From Treponema porcinum (GTDB taxonomy: Bacteria; Spirochaetota; Spirochaetia; Treponematales; Treponemataceae): a stretch of 64,000 bases of DNA. Made by a program: the position numbers and the translations under genes. This document shows positions 52,699 to 62,719 of the stretch, one piece after another. The notes beneath the pieces are model-generated. The model saw only the letters and a program-made list of their open reading frames with translations. It was not told where the DNA came from and did not search any database. The first letter of the stretch is position 1, and each line of letters opens with the position of its first letter. Location: contig NZ_FUWG01000016.1 of assembly GCF_900167145.1 (NCBI RefSeq), forward strand, positions 1-64,000, written 5' to 3'.

Positions 52699-52739
52699 GA
52701 TAGAACTCAATTAGTATATTATTTTAAAGAGGTAACAAT

Positions 52740-54836
52740 ATGGCTTTTGATATTTCAAAAATGAGAAATATCGGTATCAGTGCTCACATTGACTCAGGTA
52801 AAACAACAACTTCTGAGCGCATTTTGTTCTATTGTAACAAAATTCACGCAATTCACGAAGTTCGTGGTAAAGACGGTGTTGGTGCTGTAATGGACAACAT
52901 GGAACTGGAACGCGAACGCGGAATCACAATTCAGTCCGCAGCAACTCAGGTTCAGTGGAAAGATACAATAATCAATCTTATCGATACTCCAGGTCACGTA
53001 GACTTCACTGTAGAAGTTGAACGTTCCCTTCGCGTTCTTGACGGTGCAATCATGATTTTGTGTGCCGTTGCAGGCGTTCAGTCTCAGTCAATTACTGTAG
53101 ACCGCCAGCTCAAACGCTATCATGTACCGCGCGTTGCATTCGTAAACAAATGTGACCGCCAGGGTGCAAATCCAATCCGCGTATGCAATCAGGTTCGTGA
53201 AAAACTCGGACTTAACGCTCATATGATGGAACTTCCAATCGGTCTTGAAGACAAACTTGAAGGTGTTGTTGACCTTGTAGGAATGAAGGCTATTTATTTC
53301 GACGGTCCAAACGGCGAAAACCTCCGCATTGCAGAAATTCCTGCAAACATGAAGGCTGACGCAGACAAGTATCGTGAAGAACTTCTTGATGCAGCTTCAA
53401 TGTTCGATGATTCTTTAATGGAAGAAATCATGGAAAAAGGCTACGAAGGAGTCGAAGAAGCAAAAGTCATCGCAGCAATCCGCAAAGGAACTCTGGCAGA
53501 ACAGTTTGTAGGCGTATTCTGCGGTTCTGCTCATGTAAATAAAGGTATTCAGCCGCTTCTTGATGCAGTCGTACGCTATCTTCCTGCTCCAAACGAAGTA
53601 AAAAATATTGCCCTTGACCTTGACAACAACGAAGCAGAAGTTACGCTCGTATCTGACGATACAAAGCCTTGCGTTGCCCTTGCATTCAAACTTGATGACG
53701 GTCAGTACGGCCAGCTTACATATACACGCGTATATCAGGGTAAAATCAGAAAAGGTGAAGAACTTTACAACACCCGTACAAAGAAAAGATTTAAAGTCGG
53801 ACGCCTTGTACGTATGAATTCTGCCCAGATGGAAGATATTAACGAAGGCTGTGCAGGTGATATCGTTGCACTTTTCGGCGTTGACTGTGCTTCCGGCGAT
53901 ACGTTCACAAACGGCGGACTTAATGTTTCAATGGCTTCTATGTTCGTTCCGGAGCCTGTAATTTCCCTTTCAATTACACCAAAAGACAAACAGGCTGCTA
54001 TGCAGATGTCCAAGGCATTGAACCGCTTTACAAAAGAAGACCCTACATTCCAGACATACACAGACCCTGAATCAAACGAAACTATCATCAAGGGAATGGG
54101 TGAACTTCACCTTGCAGTTTACGTTGAGCGTATGAAACGCGAATACAACTGTGAAGTTACGACTGGTGCTCCACAGGTTGCTTATCGTGAGTCAATTACA
54201 ACACGCGGCGACTTCAACTACACCCACAAAAAGCAGACTGGTGGTTCCGGTCAGTACGGTCGCGTTGCCGGATTTATGGAACCGATTACAGACAAAGACT
54301 ATGAGTTTGTAGATGCAATCAAGGGAGGTGCAATTCCTAACGAATACATTCCTTCCTGCGACAAAGGCTTCAAGAAAGCAATGAAGAACGGTTCTCTTAT
54401 CGGAGCACCAATTGTCGGCGTAAAAATAACAATCAACGATGGTCAGTACCACCCTGTTGACTCAAACGACAACGCATTCCAGATTGCAGCAATCGGAGCA
54501 TTCCGCGAAGGTTACGAAAAAGCAAAGCCTGTAATCCTTGAACCAATCATGAAAGTTCAGATTGCAGCTCCGTCTGAATTCCAGGGAAATATCTTCGGCC
54601 TTATAAACCAGCGCCGCGGTATCATTGTTGACTCTAGTGATGAAAACAATACGTCTACCGTAAACGCTGAAGTTCCGCTTAGCGAAATGTTCGGATTCTC
54701 TACAATTCTCCGCTCTTCAACTCAGGGTAAAGGCGAATTTACGATGGAATTCGAAAAATACGGAAAAGTTCCTAATGCTGTAGCTGATGAACTTATCAAG
54801 AAGTATCAGGAAGAAAGAAAGGCTGCACAGAAATAA
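52740..54836 (+). CDS. fusA: Elongation factor G
   Basis: 698 residues. GTPase motifs: [12 protein letters not shown] (P-loop, with Ser where many have Ala), RGITIQSA (switch I), [22 protein letters not shown] (switch II) and [10 protein letters not shown] (NKxD), followed by domains II to V, including [18 protein letters not shown] and the C-terminal [22 protein letters not shown] segment. It catalyses translocation on the ribosome. It resembles the spirochaete-specific second EF-G type (as in T. pallidum fusA-2), from memory. A possible paralogue elsewhere may share the work. Confidence 0.93.
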   Translation: MAFDISKMRNIGISAHIDSGKTTTSERILFYCNKIHAIHEVRGKDGVGAVMDNMELERERGITIQSAATQVQWKDTIINLIDTPGHVDFTVEVERSLRVLDGAIMILCAVAGVQSQSITVDRQLKRYHVPRVAFVNKCDRQGANPIRVCNQVREKLGLNAHMMELPIGLEDKLEGVVDLVGMKAIYFDGPNGENLRIAEIPANMKADADKYREELLDAASMFDDSLMEEIMEKGYEGVEEAKVIAAIRKGTLAEQFVGVFCGSAHVNKGIQPLLDAVVRYLPAPNEVKNIALDLDNNEAEVTLVSDDTKPCVALAFKLDDGQYGQLTYTRVYQGKIRKGEELYNTRTKKRFKVGRLVRMNSAQMEDINEGCAGDIVALFGVDCASGDTFTNGGLNVSMASMFVPEPVISLSITPKDKQAAMQMSKALNRFTKEDPTFQTYTDPESNETIIKGMGELHLAVYVERMKREYNCEVTTGAPQVAYRESITTRGDFNYTHKKQTGGSGQYGRVAGFMEPITDKDYEFVDAIKGGAIPNEYIPSCDKGFKKAMKNGSLIGAPIVGVKITINDGQYHPVDSNDNAFQIAAIGAFREGYEKAKPVILEPIMKVQIAAPSEFQGNIFGLINQRRGIIVDSSDENNTSTVNAEVPLSEMFGFSTILRSSTQGKGEFTMEFEKYGKVPNAVADELIKKYQEERKAAQK

Positions 54837-54874
54837 TACGCATCTTTCTAAAAAATAATGTAGACTTTTACAAC

Positions 54875-54910
54875 AAGTGGGCTTATTATTAAATAAGCCC
54901 ACTTTGTTTT
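54875..54910 (+). terminator. Terminator of fusA
   Basis: 12-bp arms AAGTGGGCTTAT and ATAAGCCCACTT (54876-54903), then TTGTTTTT. The following gene has its Shine-Dalgarno directly after, so it needs read-through or its own promoter. Confidence 0.8.
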
Positions 54911-54926
54911 TACAGGAGGAATTATT

Positions 54927-55604
54927 ATGGTAAAACAGGATTTAATAAACTTGAGTCCGGTCCGCTTCTTTGACGACATAGCAGACGGCGGCTTAAAGGC
55001 AGGACAGCTTGGACTTATTACAGCAAAAAAAGGACTTGGAAAAACATCAGTTCTTGTTCAGTTAGGAATTGATGCATTAATTCAGGATAAACAGCTTGTT
55101 CATGTTTCTTTTGACCAGCATTCATCAAATGTCATTTCATGGTATAACAGCATACTTGCAGAAATCGGAAAAAAGAAAAATTTAGGCGACACGTCAGAAT
55201 TGAACGACAGCATCGTGCGTGAAAGAACTATCTTGAATTTCAATCAGGAAACATTCTCCATGCCGAAAGTCGTAAATACAATTAAGGCACTGAAAGAAGG
55301 AGGAATCACTGTTTCTGCACTCATCATTGACGGCGCAGATATGTCAAAAATCAGTGCTGCTGATTTGAAAACTGTTTCAGATTTTGTACAGGCAGAAAAA
55401 ATCACCGCCTGGTTCAGCGATACAAACGAAAGCAGCAGCCTTTCTGAAACGCTTACAAAAGAAACGCTCCCGCTTTTTGCAACGGTAGCACACCTTGAGT
55501 CAAACGGTAACAGCGTTGTACTCAAAGTCCTTAAGGCAAACGGAAAAGAAGCTGACGGAGAAAGCATAAAACTTGATTCAAAAACGCTTTTGATGACAAA
55601 ATAG
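54927..55604 (+). CDS. RecA/DnaB-like P-loop ATPase of unknown function
   Basis: 225 residues. Begins LSPVRFFDDIADGGLKAGQLGLI, the lead-in typical of RadA/KaiC/DnaB proteins, then Walker A AKKGLGKTS (33-41), HVSFDQHSSNVISWY, and a Walker B-like ALIIDGAD. The C-terminal part is a short beta-rich tail. It lacks a second domain or zinc finger. I recognise no named function. AGGAGG precedes the ATG; it sits immediately after the fusA terminator and before a bidirectional terminator. Confidence 0.7.
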   Translation: MVKQDLINLSPVRFFDDIADGGLKAGQLGLITAKKGLGKTSVLVQLGIDALIQDKQLVHVSFDQHSSNVISWYNSILAEIGKKKNLGDTSELNDSIVRERTILNFNQETFSMPKVVNTIKALKEGGITVSALIIDGADMSKISAADLKTVSDFVQAEKITAWFSDTNESSSLSETLTKETLPLFATVAHLESNGNSVVLKVLKANGKEADGESIKLDSKTLLMTK

Positions 55605-55642
55605 TTTCCTGCAATTATAAAAAGCGCTCTTAAAAAACACAT

Positions 55643-55679
55643 AAAAAAAAGCTGTATGCAACGCATACAGCTTTTTTTT
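55643..55679. terminator. Bidirectional terminator after the ATPase gene
   Basis: 9-bp arms GCTGTATGC (55651-55659) and GCATACAGC (55663-55671), 3-nt loop, A8 on the left and T8 on the right. Confidence 0.9.
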
Positions 55680-55728
55680 GTTTCGCAATATGACATTTCA
55701 TGGTAAAATAGTATGTCCGAGGTATATA

Positions 55729-57837
55729 ATGAAATTAAACGCAAAATTCTCCATTGTTTCTGCCGTCGCTTCTTGTATGATGGCAACCCTCGTAGTGAGT
55801 ACTATTATCAGCATAAAACGCATTCAGAACGTAAAAGACTACCAGTACCTTCAGCAGTCTGTTCAGCTACGACTTACTGATCTTACTAACTTTTTGAACA
55901 CGACTGTATCATGGGCACTGGAACCTACGACGCTTCATACTGAATGGCAGAACAAAATCGTAACGATCAATAAAAAATTTCACGAACTGGAAGACTCTCC
56001 TACAGTATCCTACTTTCCGGAAGAATTTTCCGAATACATAACGGAAGCCGGAAACGTTTGGACTAAGCTTATCGGAAAAATAAATCCGTTCAACAGCCTG
56101 TACAAAACGATGCAGGGCGTTCCGCTTTCCGAGCGCGAACTTGACTTTATACGCAGAAACGGCATAAAAGCCGCAAGCGACAATTTTCCTGATTCAGAAA
56201 ACATAAAACTTCTTTACAGCCAGCAGCTGCTTATCCATACTCAGATGCGAGACATTATGAAAGACTGCGCGATGCTTCAAACAACGTTTACCAATATGAA
56301 CGAAATGCTTATAGAGCGCGTAAATTCTTACACAAAGTCATGCTACATATTCATCATCGTATTGGGCATTGTATTCTGCGCCATCCTGTTCATCTATATT
56401 CTGAACAGCACGTTCTCGCTTACGCATAAAATAAAATACCTTCAGAAATTTTCAATGTCACTGGCAAAAAAAGATTTCCGAAATATACTTGAACCACACG
56501 GAACTTCTGAGCTTGAAGAGCTCATGATTAACATCAACGGAATGGTAAAGGAAATCAACGACTTTTTTGTCATCGTAAAGAAAACGGCCTCAAAGGCAAT
56601 TTCATCCGGCTATTCAATCAATGATTCAGCAACGAGTACCGCAGCTGCAACAACGCAGATAAACTCAAACATTGAGTCAATTACGCGGGAATTCGAACAG
56701 ATAAACGATTCCGTAACGACAGTTGTAGAAGCAATTGAAAAAATAAACGAACAGGTAAAAACGCTTGTAAGCGACAATGCAGAACAAACATCGGCAATAG
56801 ATGAAAGTACAGTTGCTATCTCGACAATGGCAAACACACTTGAAGAAATACGCACAAATGCGCAGGAGCGCACAAAAAATGCAGAAGAAATGCGCGTTCT
56901 TGTTTCTGACGGAGACGGTAAAATTTCTGCAACAAACGCAATTCTAAATGAAGTTATGTCACAGCTTGACGAAATTGGCGAAGTCATTACGATTATCAAT
57001 TCGGTTTCTGCAAAGACAAACCTTCTTTCCATGAATGCAGCAATTGAGTCTGCCCACGCCGGAGAATATGGAAAAGGGTTTGCCGTTGTTGCAGAGGAAA
57101 TACGTTCCCTCGCCGTTTCTACAGCAAAAAACGCGCAGAAAATCAACGAGTCTATATCAAACGTCATTGAAAAAGTGACGCAGGCGAACCATTCCAGCCG
57201 TTCCGCCGCAGAAGCTTTTGCAAAAGTAAGCACTCATTCTGCCGCAGTCATAGACTCCTTTACGGAAATCACAAAAGGAATTGAAAATCTTGACGTTCAG
57301 ACAAAACAGATTACGCAGAAAACAGACGTTACAGCCTCTACTGCAGACAAAATCAACAACTACTGCACGAATCTTGCTGCTCAGCAGGAAACAATTGCGT
57401 CAGAAATAAATGCAATAAGTGATTTCTTTACTGAAGCAGTCGGCGGAATAAAAGAAATAAAACTCGGAACAGCTGATATTGTAAAGAGAATGGCTGCAGT
57501 AGGTGACTTAAGCAAGCAGAGCTACAAGAATATGACTGATTTGGAGAATGTTCTTGAAGAGTTCAAGACAGCCGGCGACGACTCAGAAAGCGAAAAGCAG
57601 GATGCAGACTCAAACGTAATCACGAACATTATTTCTCCTGAACTTCAGGCACAGCTTGAGCAGGATTTTTCGCAGGCTGAAGAGTCCGGCGAAAGTACAG
57701 AACAGCTTGATTTTGCACTTGAAAACATCGAAGAATATGATGACAATCCGGCTGAAAATACGGAAGAACTGCTGCCAGACGAAGAAGCAGACAGCGTACA
57801 GGAAATTCCGTTGCCTGATGAATGTGACAAAATCTGA
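55729..57837 (+). CDS. Methyl-accepting chemotaxis protein with acidic C-terminal tail
   Basis: 702 residues. TM1 ([20 protein letters not shown]), a helical periplasmic domain (about 35-205), TM2 ([20 protein letters not shown]), HAMP-like region, then the signalling domain with hairpin tip [22 protein letters not shown]. The last 85 residues are acidic and Pro/Glu-rich, ending LPDECDKI; this tail does not look like the CheR-binding pentapeptide. Start at 55729 has GAGG upstream. Helical sensor means the ligand class cannot be named. Confidence 0.9.
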   Translation: MKLNAKFSIVSAVASCMMATLVVSTIISIKRIQNVKDYQYLQQSVQLRLTDLTNFLNTTVSWALEPTTLHTEWQNKIVTINKKFHELEDSPTVSYFPEEFSEYITEAGNVWTKLIGKINPFNSLYKTMQGVPLSERELDFIRRNGIKAASDNFPDSENIKLLYSQQLLIHTQMRDIMKDCAMLQTTFTNMNEMLIERVNSYTKSCYIFIIVLGIVFCAILFIYILNSTFSLTHKIKYLQKFSMSLAKKDFRNILEPHGTSELEELMININGMVKEINDFFVIVKKTASKAISSGYSINDSATSTAAATTQINSNIESITREFEQINDSVTTVVEAIEKINEQVKTLVSDNAEQTSAIDESTVAISTMANTLEEIRTNAQERTKNAEEMRVLVSDGDGKISATNAILNEVMSQLDEIGEVITIINSVSAKTNLLSMNAAIESAHAGEYGKGFAVVAEEIRSLAVSTAKNAQKINESISNVIEKVTQANHSSRSAAEAFAKVSTHSAAVIDSFTEITKGIENLDVQTKQITQKTDVTASTADKINNYCTNLAAQQETIASEINAISDFFTEAVGGIKEIKLGTADIVKRMAAVGDLSKQSYKNMTDLENVLEEFKTAGDDSESEKQDADSNVITNIISPELQAQLEQDFSQAEESGESTEQLDFALENIEEYDDNPAENTEELLPDEEADSVQEIPLPDECDKI

Positions 57838-57895
57838 TTTCCGCCTGTCCAAATCGGCATAATTTCATATCCATCTATAACTTCCTGACATAATA

Positions 57896-57904
57896 TGATA
57901 CAAT
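57896..57904 (+). promoter_or_regulatory. Extended -10 before the 57.9-kb membrane protein
   Basis: TGA followed by TACAAT (57899-57904), 7 nt, then ATG 57912; no Shine-Dalgarno. The in-frame ATG at 57903 overlaps the -10. Confidence 0.45.
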
Positions 57905-57911
57905 GCGTATT

Positions 57912-58736
57912 ATGTTAGGATTTTTTTTCAAGAAGAATTTTTATGACGGCTGGGACAACGTGCTTTTCATCTTTGTTCCTAACCTTATACTCGATGTTTT
58001 TTTCCTGATTGGAGGCGGACTGTTCTATCTTGGAACAAAAGTAAACGGCACTGCCGGAATTATTATCTGGGGATGTACGGTGCTGCTTGTCATAACAGCC
58101 GGGTCAATCCTGTCGCTTGCATGGGCTGAATCTGCCGCTAAAATTGCAGACTACGAATCGGCAGAAATAAAGCCGTTTTTTACAAGCCTTAAAACATGCA
58201 TAAAAGACGGAATTTTATACGGAATTGTTCTTTTTGCAGTTCTTCTTGTATCTGCGGCAGGAATTATATTTTACTTCCGTCCGGTCTCCGGAGCAACGCT
58301 TCCGTTTATCGGTCTTATGGCAGGAAGCGTATTCTTCTGGATTATGCTCACAATCATTTCCGCATTGTTCTGGTATCCTTCACTACGAGCAATAATGCAC
58401 AATCCGTTTAAGAAATCAATAAAAAAATGCTTTATCATACTATTTGACAACATCGGAAGCTGCGTAGTACTCGGAATTTACAATTTTTTTCTGCTCATTA
58501 TTTCAATCGTTATGGTAGGACTTGCACCGGGTCTTGGCGGAATAGGACTTTCGCGCGTAAATTTCCTTAGAATTCTATTGAAAAAATATGACTACCTGGA
58601 AATTGCAGAAAAAGAAGCCGCTGGTAAAAAACCTGTTTTCAGGAACAAAATTCCATGGCAGGAACTTTTAAAAGAGGACATCGAAATTACCGGTTCTCGC
58701 TCCATAAAATCTTTCTTTATGCCCTGGAAAGAATAG
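57912..58736 (+). CDS. Multi-pass membrane protein, unknown function
   Basis: 274 residues from ATG 57912 (277 from 57903). Six probable membrane helices over residues 20-215, with GWDNVLFIFVPNLILDVFF near the start and a soluble Lys-rich C-terminal tail ending SFFMPWKE. The overall shape recalls YesL/DUF624-like membrane proteins, weakly. It lies 9 bp before the fused ECF transporter gene and is likely co-transcribed. It has the helix number of an ECF S component but none of the familiar S-component motifs, so that idea is only a possibility. Confidence 0.6.
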   Translation: MLGFFFKKNFYDGWDNVLFIFVPNLILDVFFLIGGGLFYLGTKVNGTAGIIIWGCTVLLVITAGSILSLAWAESAAKIADYESAEIKPFFTSLKTCIKDGILYGIVLFAVLLVSAAGIIFYFRPVSGATLPFIGLMAGSVFFWIMLTIISALFWYPSLRAIMHNPFKKSIKKCFIILFDNIGSCVVLGIYNFFLLIISIVMVGLAPGLGGIGLSRVNFLRILLKKYDYLEIAEKEAAGKKPVFRNKIPWQELLKEDIEITGSRSIKSFFMPWKE

Positions 58737-58745
58737 TCAGAACAG

Positions 58746-60896
58746 ATGGAATTTGCCGTTTCTGTTAAACAGCTTTGTTTCTCCTATGAAAATGCGCCTG
58801 AGCCGGCAGTTCAGGACGTATCGTTTGAACTGGATTCCGGTTCATATACTGTTATTGCCGGCGTAAACGGCAGCGGAAAAAGTACGACTGCCCGGATTAT
58901 AGCCGGGCTTTTGCAGCCTTCCGCCGGAACGGTAGAAATTGCGGACGGATTAAGAACCGGCTTTGTCTTTCAATCGCCAAAAGACCAGCTTATCTGCGGA
59001 GTTGTTGCGCGTGATACGGCTTTCGGTCCGCAATGCCAGTCCCTTCCTGATTCGGAAATTGAACTGCGCACTATTGAAAGCCTTAAATCAACAGGAATAC
59101 TTGACTATGCAATGCATAAATCAATGTTCCTGTCGCTCGGGCAAACACAAAAAGCTGCCCTCAGTGGAATTCTTGCAATAAACCCGGACATTCTGATTTT
59201 GGACGAATCGGTAAGTATGCTTGACCCAAAGTCGCGGGAAGAAATCTTTACGTTTCTTGATATGCTGCACAAAAAGAAACGGACGATACTTCACATCACC
59301 CACGATTCAGACGCGATTTCCCGCGCAAAAGACATAATCGTAATGAACGGCGGAAAAATTATCTGGAAAGGAAACAGCAGTAGTTTTTTTGCAGACAAAA
59401 CGGGCAGCGTGTACCGTTCCGTATTCGGAACGCCTCTTGAAAACCGCAGCTGCTTTCAAAACAAAACACAGAACCGCCCTGCACAGGAAATTCTCCTAAA
59501 AGCAGAAAACATTTCATTTTCATACGGAACGCACGCCGTCCTAAAAAACATATCGTTTTCCCTAAAGAGAGGAACTCTCACCGCGCTCACAGGCGCTTCC
59601 GGAAGCGGAAAAACAACGCTTCTTGAAATCCTTGCAGGATTAAAAAAACAGGACAGCGGAACAGTCAGAAGCGCAGGCAAGCCTCTGTTGTGCCAGCAGA
59701 ACAGCGATGCCGCACTATTTGAAGTTTTTGCAGCAGATGACGTTGCATTCGGACCTAGAAACAGCGGAATAAAGGGAAAGGAACTTTTAGAATGCGTAAA
59801 AACGGCAATGAACAGGGTAAACCTTCCGTTTGAAGAATTTGCATCAAAACAGACGAACTGCCTTTCCGGCGGACAAAAACGCCGCCTCAGCGTTGCAGGA
59901 ATCATAGCAATGAAAGGTGACATCCTGCTGTTTGACGAACCGTCTGCAGGTCTTGACGGAGCTGCAAAATACACCGTAATGCACCTGCTGAGAAGCCTTG
60001 CAGAAAGCGGAAAAACAGTTCTTTTTACAACGCATCATTACGATGAGGCGCAGTTTGCAGACACCAGCATCACAGTTGAAAAAGCCGGTCTTATCGCCCC
60101 GGACTTTTCACCAGAAGAAGAAAATAAGGCAGACGGACAAAAAACTGTCCTTACAGAACAGAAGCCTTCCGCCGGAATATTCTCGCCGGAATATTTTTCC
60201 AAAATGCTAGACTCTCTTTCTGAAAATCAAGCGGAACAAAAAAGGCTTCAAAAACTCCCGGCAGTAATAAAATATATTCTTTTTATTGCACTTTTTGCAG
60301 TTTCCGTTGCCGTTCAACCAGTAAGCCTGTGCGCCGCCCTGCTCCCGGTAACAATTTTATACGCCCTTTGTTCCTGCTGTCCTGCAAAAAAACTGTTCCG
60401 CTCATTGATAAAAATCCTTCCGTTCCTGCTGTTTTTCTGCATTCTTCAAATGATATTTGCCCCGGCTTCGGCGAATGACACAATCTTTCTTCCATATAAA
60501 TATTTTTTTGTAACCGCCGGAAAATTATGGCAGTGCCTGAAAATAATCCTGCACACAGAATGTGCATTGTGCTGTATCTGCGCATTTTCCTCATCTGCAA
60601 CAGAAAACGACATTCTGAAAGGATTTTCCGACCTGCTCGCTCCACTCCGCCTTCTGAAAATTCCGGTAAAATATCCGGTTATCCTTATGGAAATAATTTT
60701 CCGCTTTATACCGCTTCTGCTGGACGAAGCAATTTCCATTATAAAAATCCAGCTTGTAAGGGGCGGACTAAAAGACGAAAAAGGATTTTTTGGAAAAATA
60801 CGCGCAATAATTCCGCTTATCGTACCTCTCATAATACAGACTGTACGCCGGGCTGAAATTCTTGCAGATGCAATGACTGTACGAGGTTTTAAATGA
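58746..60896 (+). CDS. Fused ECF transporter: two ATPase domains plus EcfT
   Basis: 716 residues combining a whole energy-coupling module. ATPase 1 has Walker A GVNGSGKST (39-47), signature LSLGQ (129-133) and Walker B ILILDE; ATPase 2 has Walker A GASGSGKTT (283-291), LSGGQ (373-377) and DILLFDEPSAGLD. Residues about 490-716 form an EcfT-like membrane domain with coupling motifs LVRGGLKDEKG and AMTVRGF. It energises vitamin or metal uptake with a separate substrate-binding S component. That partner is not evident here; the upstream membrane gene is the only local candidate. Confidence 0.88.
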   Translation: MEFAVSVKQLCFSYENAPEPAVQDVSFELDSGSYTVIAGVNGSGKSTTARIIAGLLQPSAGTVEIADGLRTGFVFQSPKDQLICGVVARDTAFGPQCQSLPDSEIELRTIESLKSTGILDYAMHKSMFLSLGQTQKAALSGILAINPDILILDESVSMLDPKSREEIFTFLDMLHKKKRTILHITHDSDAISRAKDIIVMNGGKIIWKGNSSSFFADKTGSVYRSVFGTPLENRSCFQNKTQNRPAQEILLKAENISFSYGTHAVLKNISFSLKRGTLTALTGASGSGKTTLLEILAGLKKQDSGTVRSAGKPLLCQQNSDAALFEVFAADDVAFGPRNSGIKGKELLECVKTAMNRVNLPFEEFASKQTNCLSGGQKRRLSVAGIIAMKGDILLFDEPSAGLDGAAKYTVMHLLRSLAESGKTVLFTTHHYDEAQFADTSITVEKAGLIAPDFSPEEENKADGQKTVLTEQKPSAGIFSPEYFSKMLDSLSENQAEQKRLQKLPAVIKYILFIALFAVSVAVQPVSLCAALLPVTILYALCSCCPAKKLFRSLIKILPFLLFFCILQMIFAPASANDTIFLPYKYFFVTAGKLWQCLKIILHTECALCCICAFSSSATENDILKGFSDLLAPLRLLKIPVKYPVILMEIIFRFIPLLLDEAISIIKIQLVRGGLKDEKGFFGKIRAIIPLIVPLIIQTVRRAEILADAMTVRGFK

Positions 60897-61453
60897 CAGG
60901 AAATGAATTTAATTTTTGCCCGATTTGCAGCAAGAAAAACATCAGCTATAAGGACGGAAAAAAATGGTTCTGCAGCGACTGCGGCTTTGATTTGTACAAT
61001 AACGTTGCTGCCGCCGTAGGAATTATCATTTCTGACTGCGAAAACAACATCCTGCTTGAAAAACGCGCAAAAAATCCGCGAATGGGCTTTCTTGCACTGC
61101 CGGGAGGATTTTGTGATGCAGACGAAACGGCAGAAGCCGCCGCAATCCGTGAATGCAGGGAAGAAACAGGTGTAATTCCGCAGAAAATTTCGTATCTGTG
61201 CAGTTTTCCAAATGACTATGAATACAAAAACATCGCCTACAAAACCTGCGACCTGTTTTTTACGGCAGAAATCCCAGAAAACGAAGGAACAATTGAAGAA
61301 CTGATAAAAAAACTGCACGCGCAGGATTCCGAAGTAACGGAATTCTGTTCATTCAAAGTTACCTGCGAACAGGACATAGATAAAATTCCGCTTGCCTTTA
61401 ATTCTGCAAAAAAAGCTTTGACTGTTTGGATTTACAGGAATAAAATAGAATAA
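60893..61453 (+). CDS. Nudix hydrolase with N-terminal zinc ribbon
   Basis: 186 residues. Zinc ribbon Cys9, 12, 27, 30, then a Nudix domain whose box is complete (GGFCDADETAEAAAIRECRE followed by ETGV), with Arg-Glu-x-x-Glu-Glu metal ligands. Similar to the NudC/YjaD and ADP-ribose pyrophosphatase groups; the substrate is unknown. It overlaps the ECF gene stop by 4 nt (ATGA), so it is translated in the same operon. Confidence 0.85.
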   Translation: MTGNEFNFCPICSKKNISYKDGKKWFCSDCGFDLYNNVAAAVGIIISDCENNILLEKRAKNPRMGFLALPGGFCDADETAEAAAIRECREETGVIPQKISYLCSFPNDYEYKNIAYKTCDLFFTAEIPENEGTIEELIKKLHAQDSEVTEFCSFKVTCEQDIDKIPLAFNSAKKALTVWIYRNKIE

Positions 61454-61616
61454 GTTTGTTTTTGGTGGCGAAGATTTTTGAATAAAACATCTGCATTCCT
61501 GCGTCAGGAAGCGAATTATCATCGCTTTCACTGAATAATCCGCATTCAGAATACTCAGCGTTTACTTAAATCTACGCACAAATATCTGACAAACAAAAAA
61601 AGAAGGAAAACGGAAA

Positions 61617-62144
61617 ATGACTCAGAAAACATTAAAAACCGTTATAATACTGTGCGCAGCATTCATATATATCGTCATCCTGCTTACAACGCCGCTCAGG
61701 AGAACCTACATACTTAAAAAAGCCGGAAAACAGCTTCTCGCCGTACACAACAAGCAGCTGCTCCTTCCGCTCCTTATAATGATTTTCAGCGGTGCACTGA
61801 TTGCACTGCTCGGTTTTAAGGATATGAGCCTTTCTGCAACGGTAATTATCTGCACGGTTGCCATTCTTGGTGCCGCTATGGGAACGGAAGAAACCGCGCT
61901 GTTCAATAAATGCGGAGTTTATGAAAACGGTCTTATAGGCGGAGGACATTTTTTACCGTTAAAAGAAATATATGCCCTCCCGGTGCTTTCCTACACAGAG
62001 GAAGAACAGCAGCGCCAGAACGAACGCGTATTGCGGGTTACGACTGATAAGCGCGGAACAATCACTTTTGTTTACGATACGCCGGAAGAATGCAAGGCAG
62101 TTATAGATACGCTGCTTTCAATCACTCCTGACCTAAAAAGATAG
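61617..62144 (+). CDS. Small membrane protein, DUF5673-like
   Basis: 175 residues. Three hydrophobic segments (TVIILCAAFIYIVILLTT, LLLPLLIMIFSGALIALLGF, LSATVIICTVAILGAAMG), then a soluble beta-rich domain with an ENGLIGGGHFLPLKEI-type segment resembling membrane-anchored PH-like/YcxB or DUF5673 proteins. Function unknown. AAGGA precedes the ATG. Monocistronic. Confidence 0.65.
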   Translation: MTQKTLKTVIILCAAFIYIVILLTTPLRRTYILKKAGKQLLAVHNKQLLLPLLIMIFSGALIALLGFKDMSLSATVIICTVAILGAAMGTEETALFNKCGVYENGLIGGGHFLPLKEIYALPVLSYTEEEQQRQNERVLRVTTDKRGTITFVYDTPEECKAVIDTLLSITPDLKR

Positions 62145-62164
62145 CAAATACAGCGGAATACCTC

Positions 62165-62193
62165 TAGACATTTTTTTCTTTATTTGTTATATT
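62165..62193 (+). promoter_or_regulatory. tRNA-Cys promoter
   Basis: -35 TAGACA (62165-62170), 17 bp, -10 TATATT (62188-62193). Start expected near 62200, a few bases before the tRNA. Confidence 0.6.
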
Positions 62194-62204
62194 AAATGCA
62201 ATTC

Positions 62205-62276
62205 GGCGTCTTACCCAAGTGGGAAGGGGATGGTCTGCAAAACCACTATGAAACAGTTCGATTCTGTTAGACGCCT
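62205..62276 (+). tRNA. trnC: tRNA-Cys (GCA)
   Basis: 72 nt. Acceptor arms GGCGTCT (62205-62211) and AGACGCC (62269-62275), discriminator U (62276), which is the identity base for cysteine tRNA. Anticodon arm TGGT-CTGCAAA-ACCA with anticodon GCA (62237-62239); T arm CAG-TTCGATT-CTG. CCA is not encoded. An independent promoter and terminator flank it. Confidence 0.95.
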
Positions 62277-62278
62277 TT

Positions 62279-62312
62279 AGAGCAGTTCAGCAATGAGCTG
62301 CTCTTTTTTTTT
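62279..62312 (+). terminator. Terminator of tRNA-Cys
   Basis: 11-bp arms AGAGCAGTTCA (62279-62289) and TGAGCTGCTCT (62294-62304) with one T-G pair, then T9. Confidence 0.88.
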
Positions 62313-62349
62313 CGGGCTGGTCAAGGCAAAGCCGCAGTCCGTTTACATA

Positions 62350-62385
62350 TAAAAAGAGGGCTGTTCGTTTTGAACAGCCCTCTTT
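62350..62385 (-). terminator. Terminator of trxA
   Basis: 14-bp arms AAAGAGGGCTGTTC (62353-62366) and GAACAGCCCTCTTT (62372-62385), T run on the minus strand. Confidence 0.85.
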
Positions 62386-62407
62386 ACTTTTATTCTGAAA
62401 AAACAGC

Positions 62408-62719
62408 TTATTTTTTCAGCAATTCAAGGATTTCTTCTTTCTGACGTGTTCCTGCAACCTGAGAAACAACCTCGCCGTTCTTAAAAACAACGAGATTAGG
62501 AATGCTCATAACGTTATATTTATTTGCAAGCGCAATCTGCTCATCCACATTTACCTTGGCAAATTTATATTCCGGATGTTCCTCAGAAAGTTCGTCTATA
62601 AGCGGAGAAACCATCCTGCATGGTCCGCACCAGGAAGCCCAGAAATCAACAAGGACAGGGACATTGCATTCCAGAACTTCGCTCTGAAAATTCTCAATCG
62701 TTACTTCTTTTGTTGCCAT
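62408..62719 (-). CDS. trxA: Thioredoxin
   Basis: 103 residues. Active-site WCGPC (Trp30-Cys34), [16 protein letters not shown] at the front, [20 protein letters not shown] with the cis-proline, and [12 protein letters not shown] at the end. Reduces protein disulfides in the cytoplasm. Monocistronic with a strong terminator; AGAGG precedes the ATG. Confidence 0.96.
   Translation of the reverse strand: MATKEVTIENFQSEVLECNVPVLVDFWASWCGPCRMVSPLIDELSEEHPEYKFAKVNVDEQIALANKYNVMSIPNLVVFKNGEVVSQVAGTRQKEEILELLKK

Larger units (their letters stand above)
51894..52739 (+). other. 846-bp non-coding stretch before fusA
   Basis: Short open frames exist on both strands but none has a start site or family resemblance. 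The stretch holds the lipoprotein terminator, an 8-bp hairpin GAGAAATC/GATTTCTC near 52150, a 9-bp hairpin CAGGACTGT/ACAGTCCTG near 52221-52242, an AT-rich patch (TATTATATAATAA, about 52338), the GTAAACA/TGTTTAC array with a terminator (52382-52462), a 22-bp-period direct repeat (52471-52512) and the fusA promoter. Confidence 0.6.
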
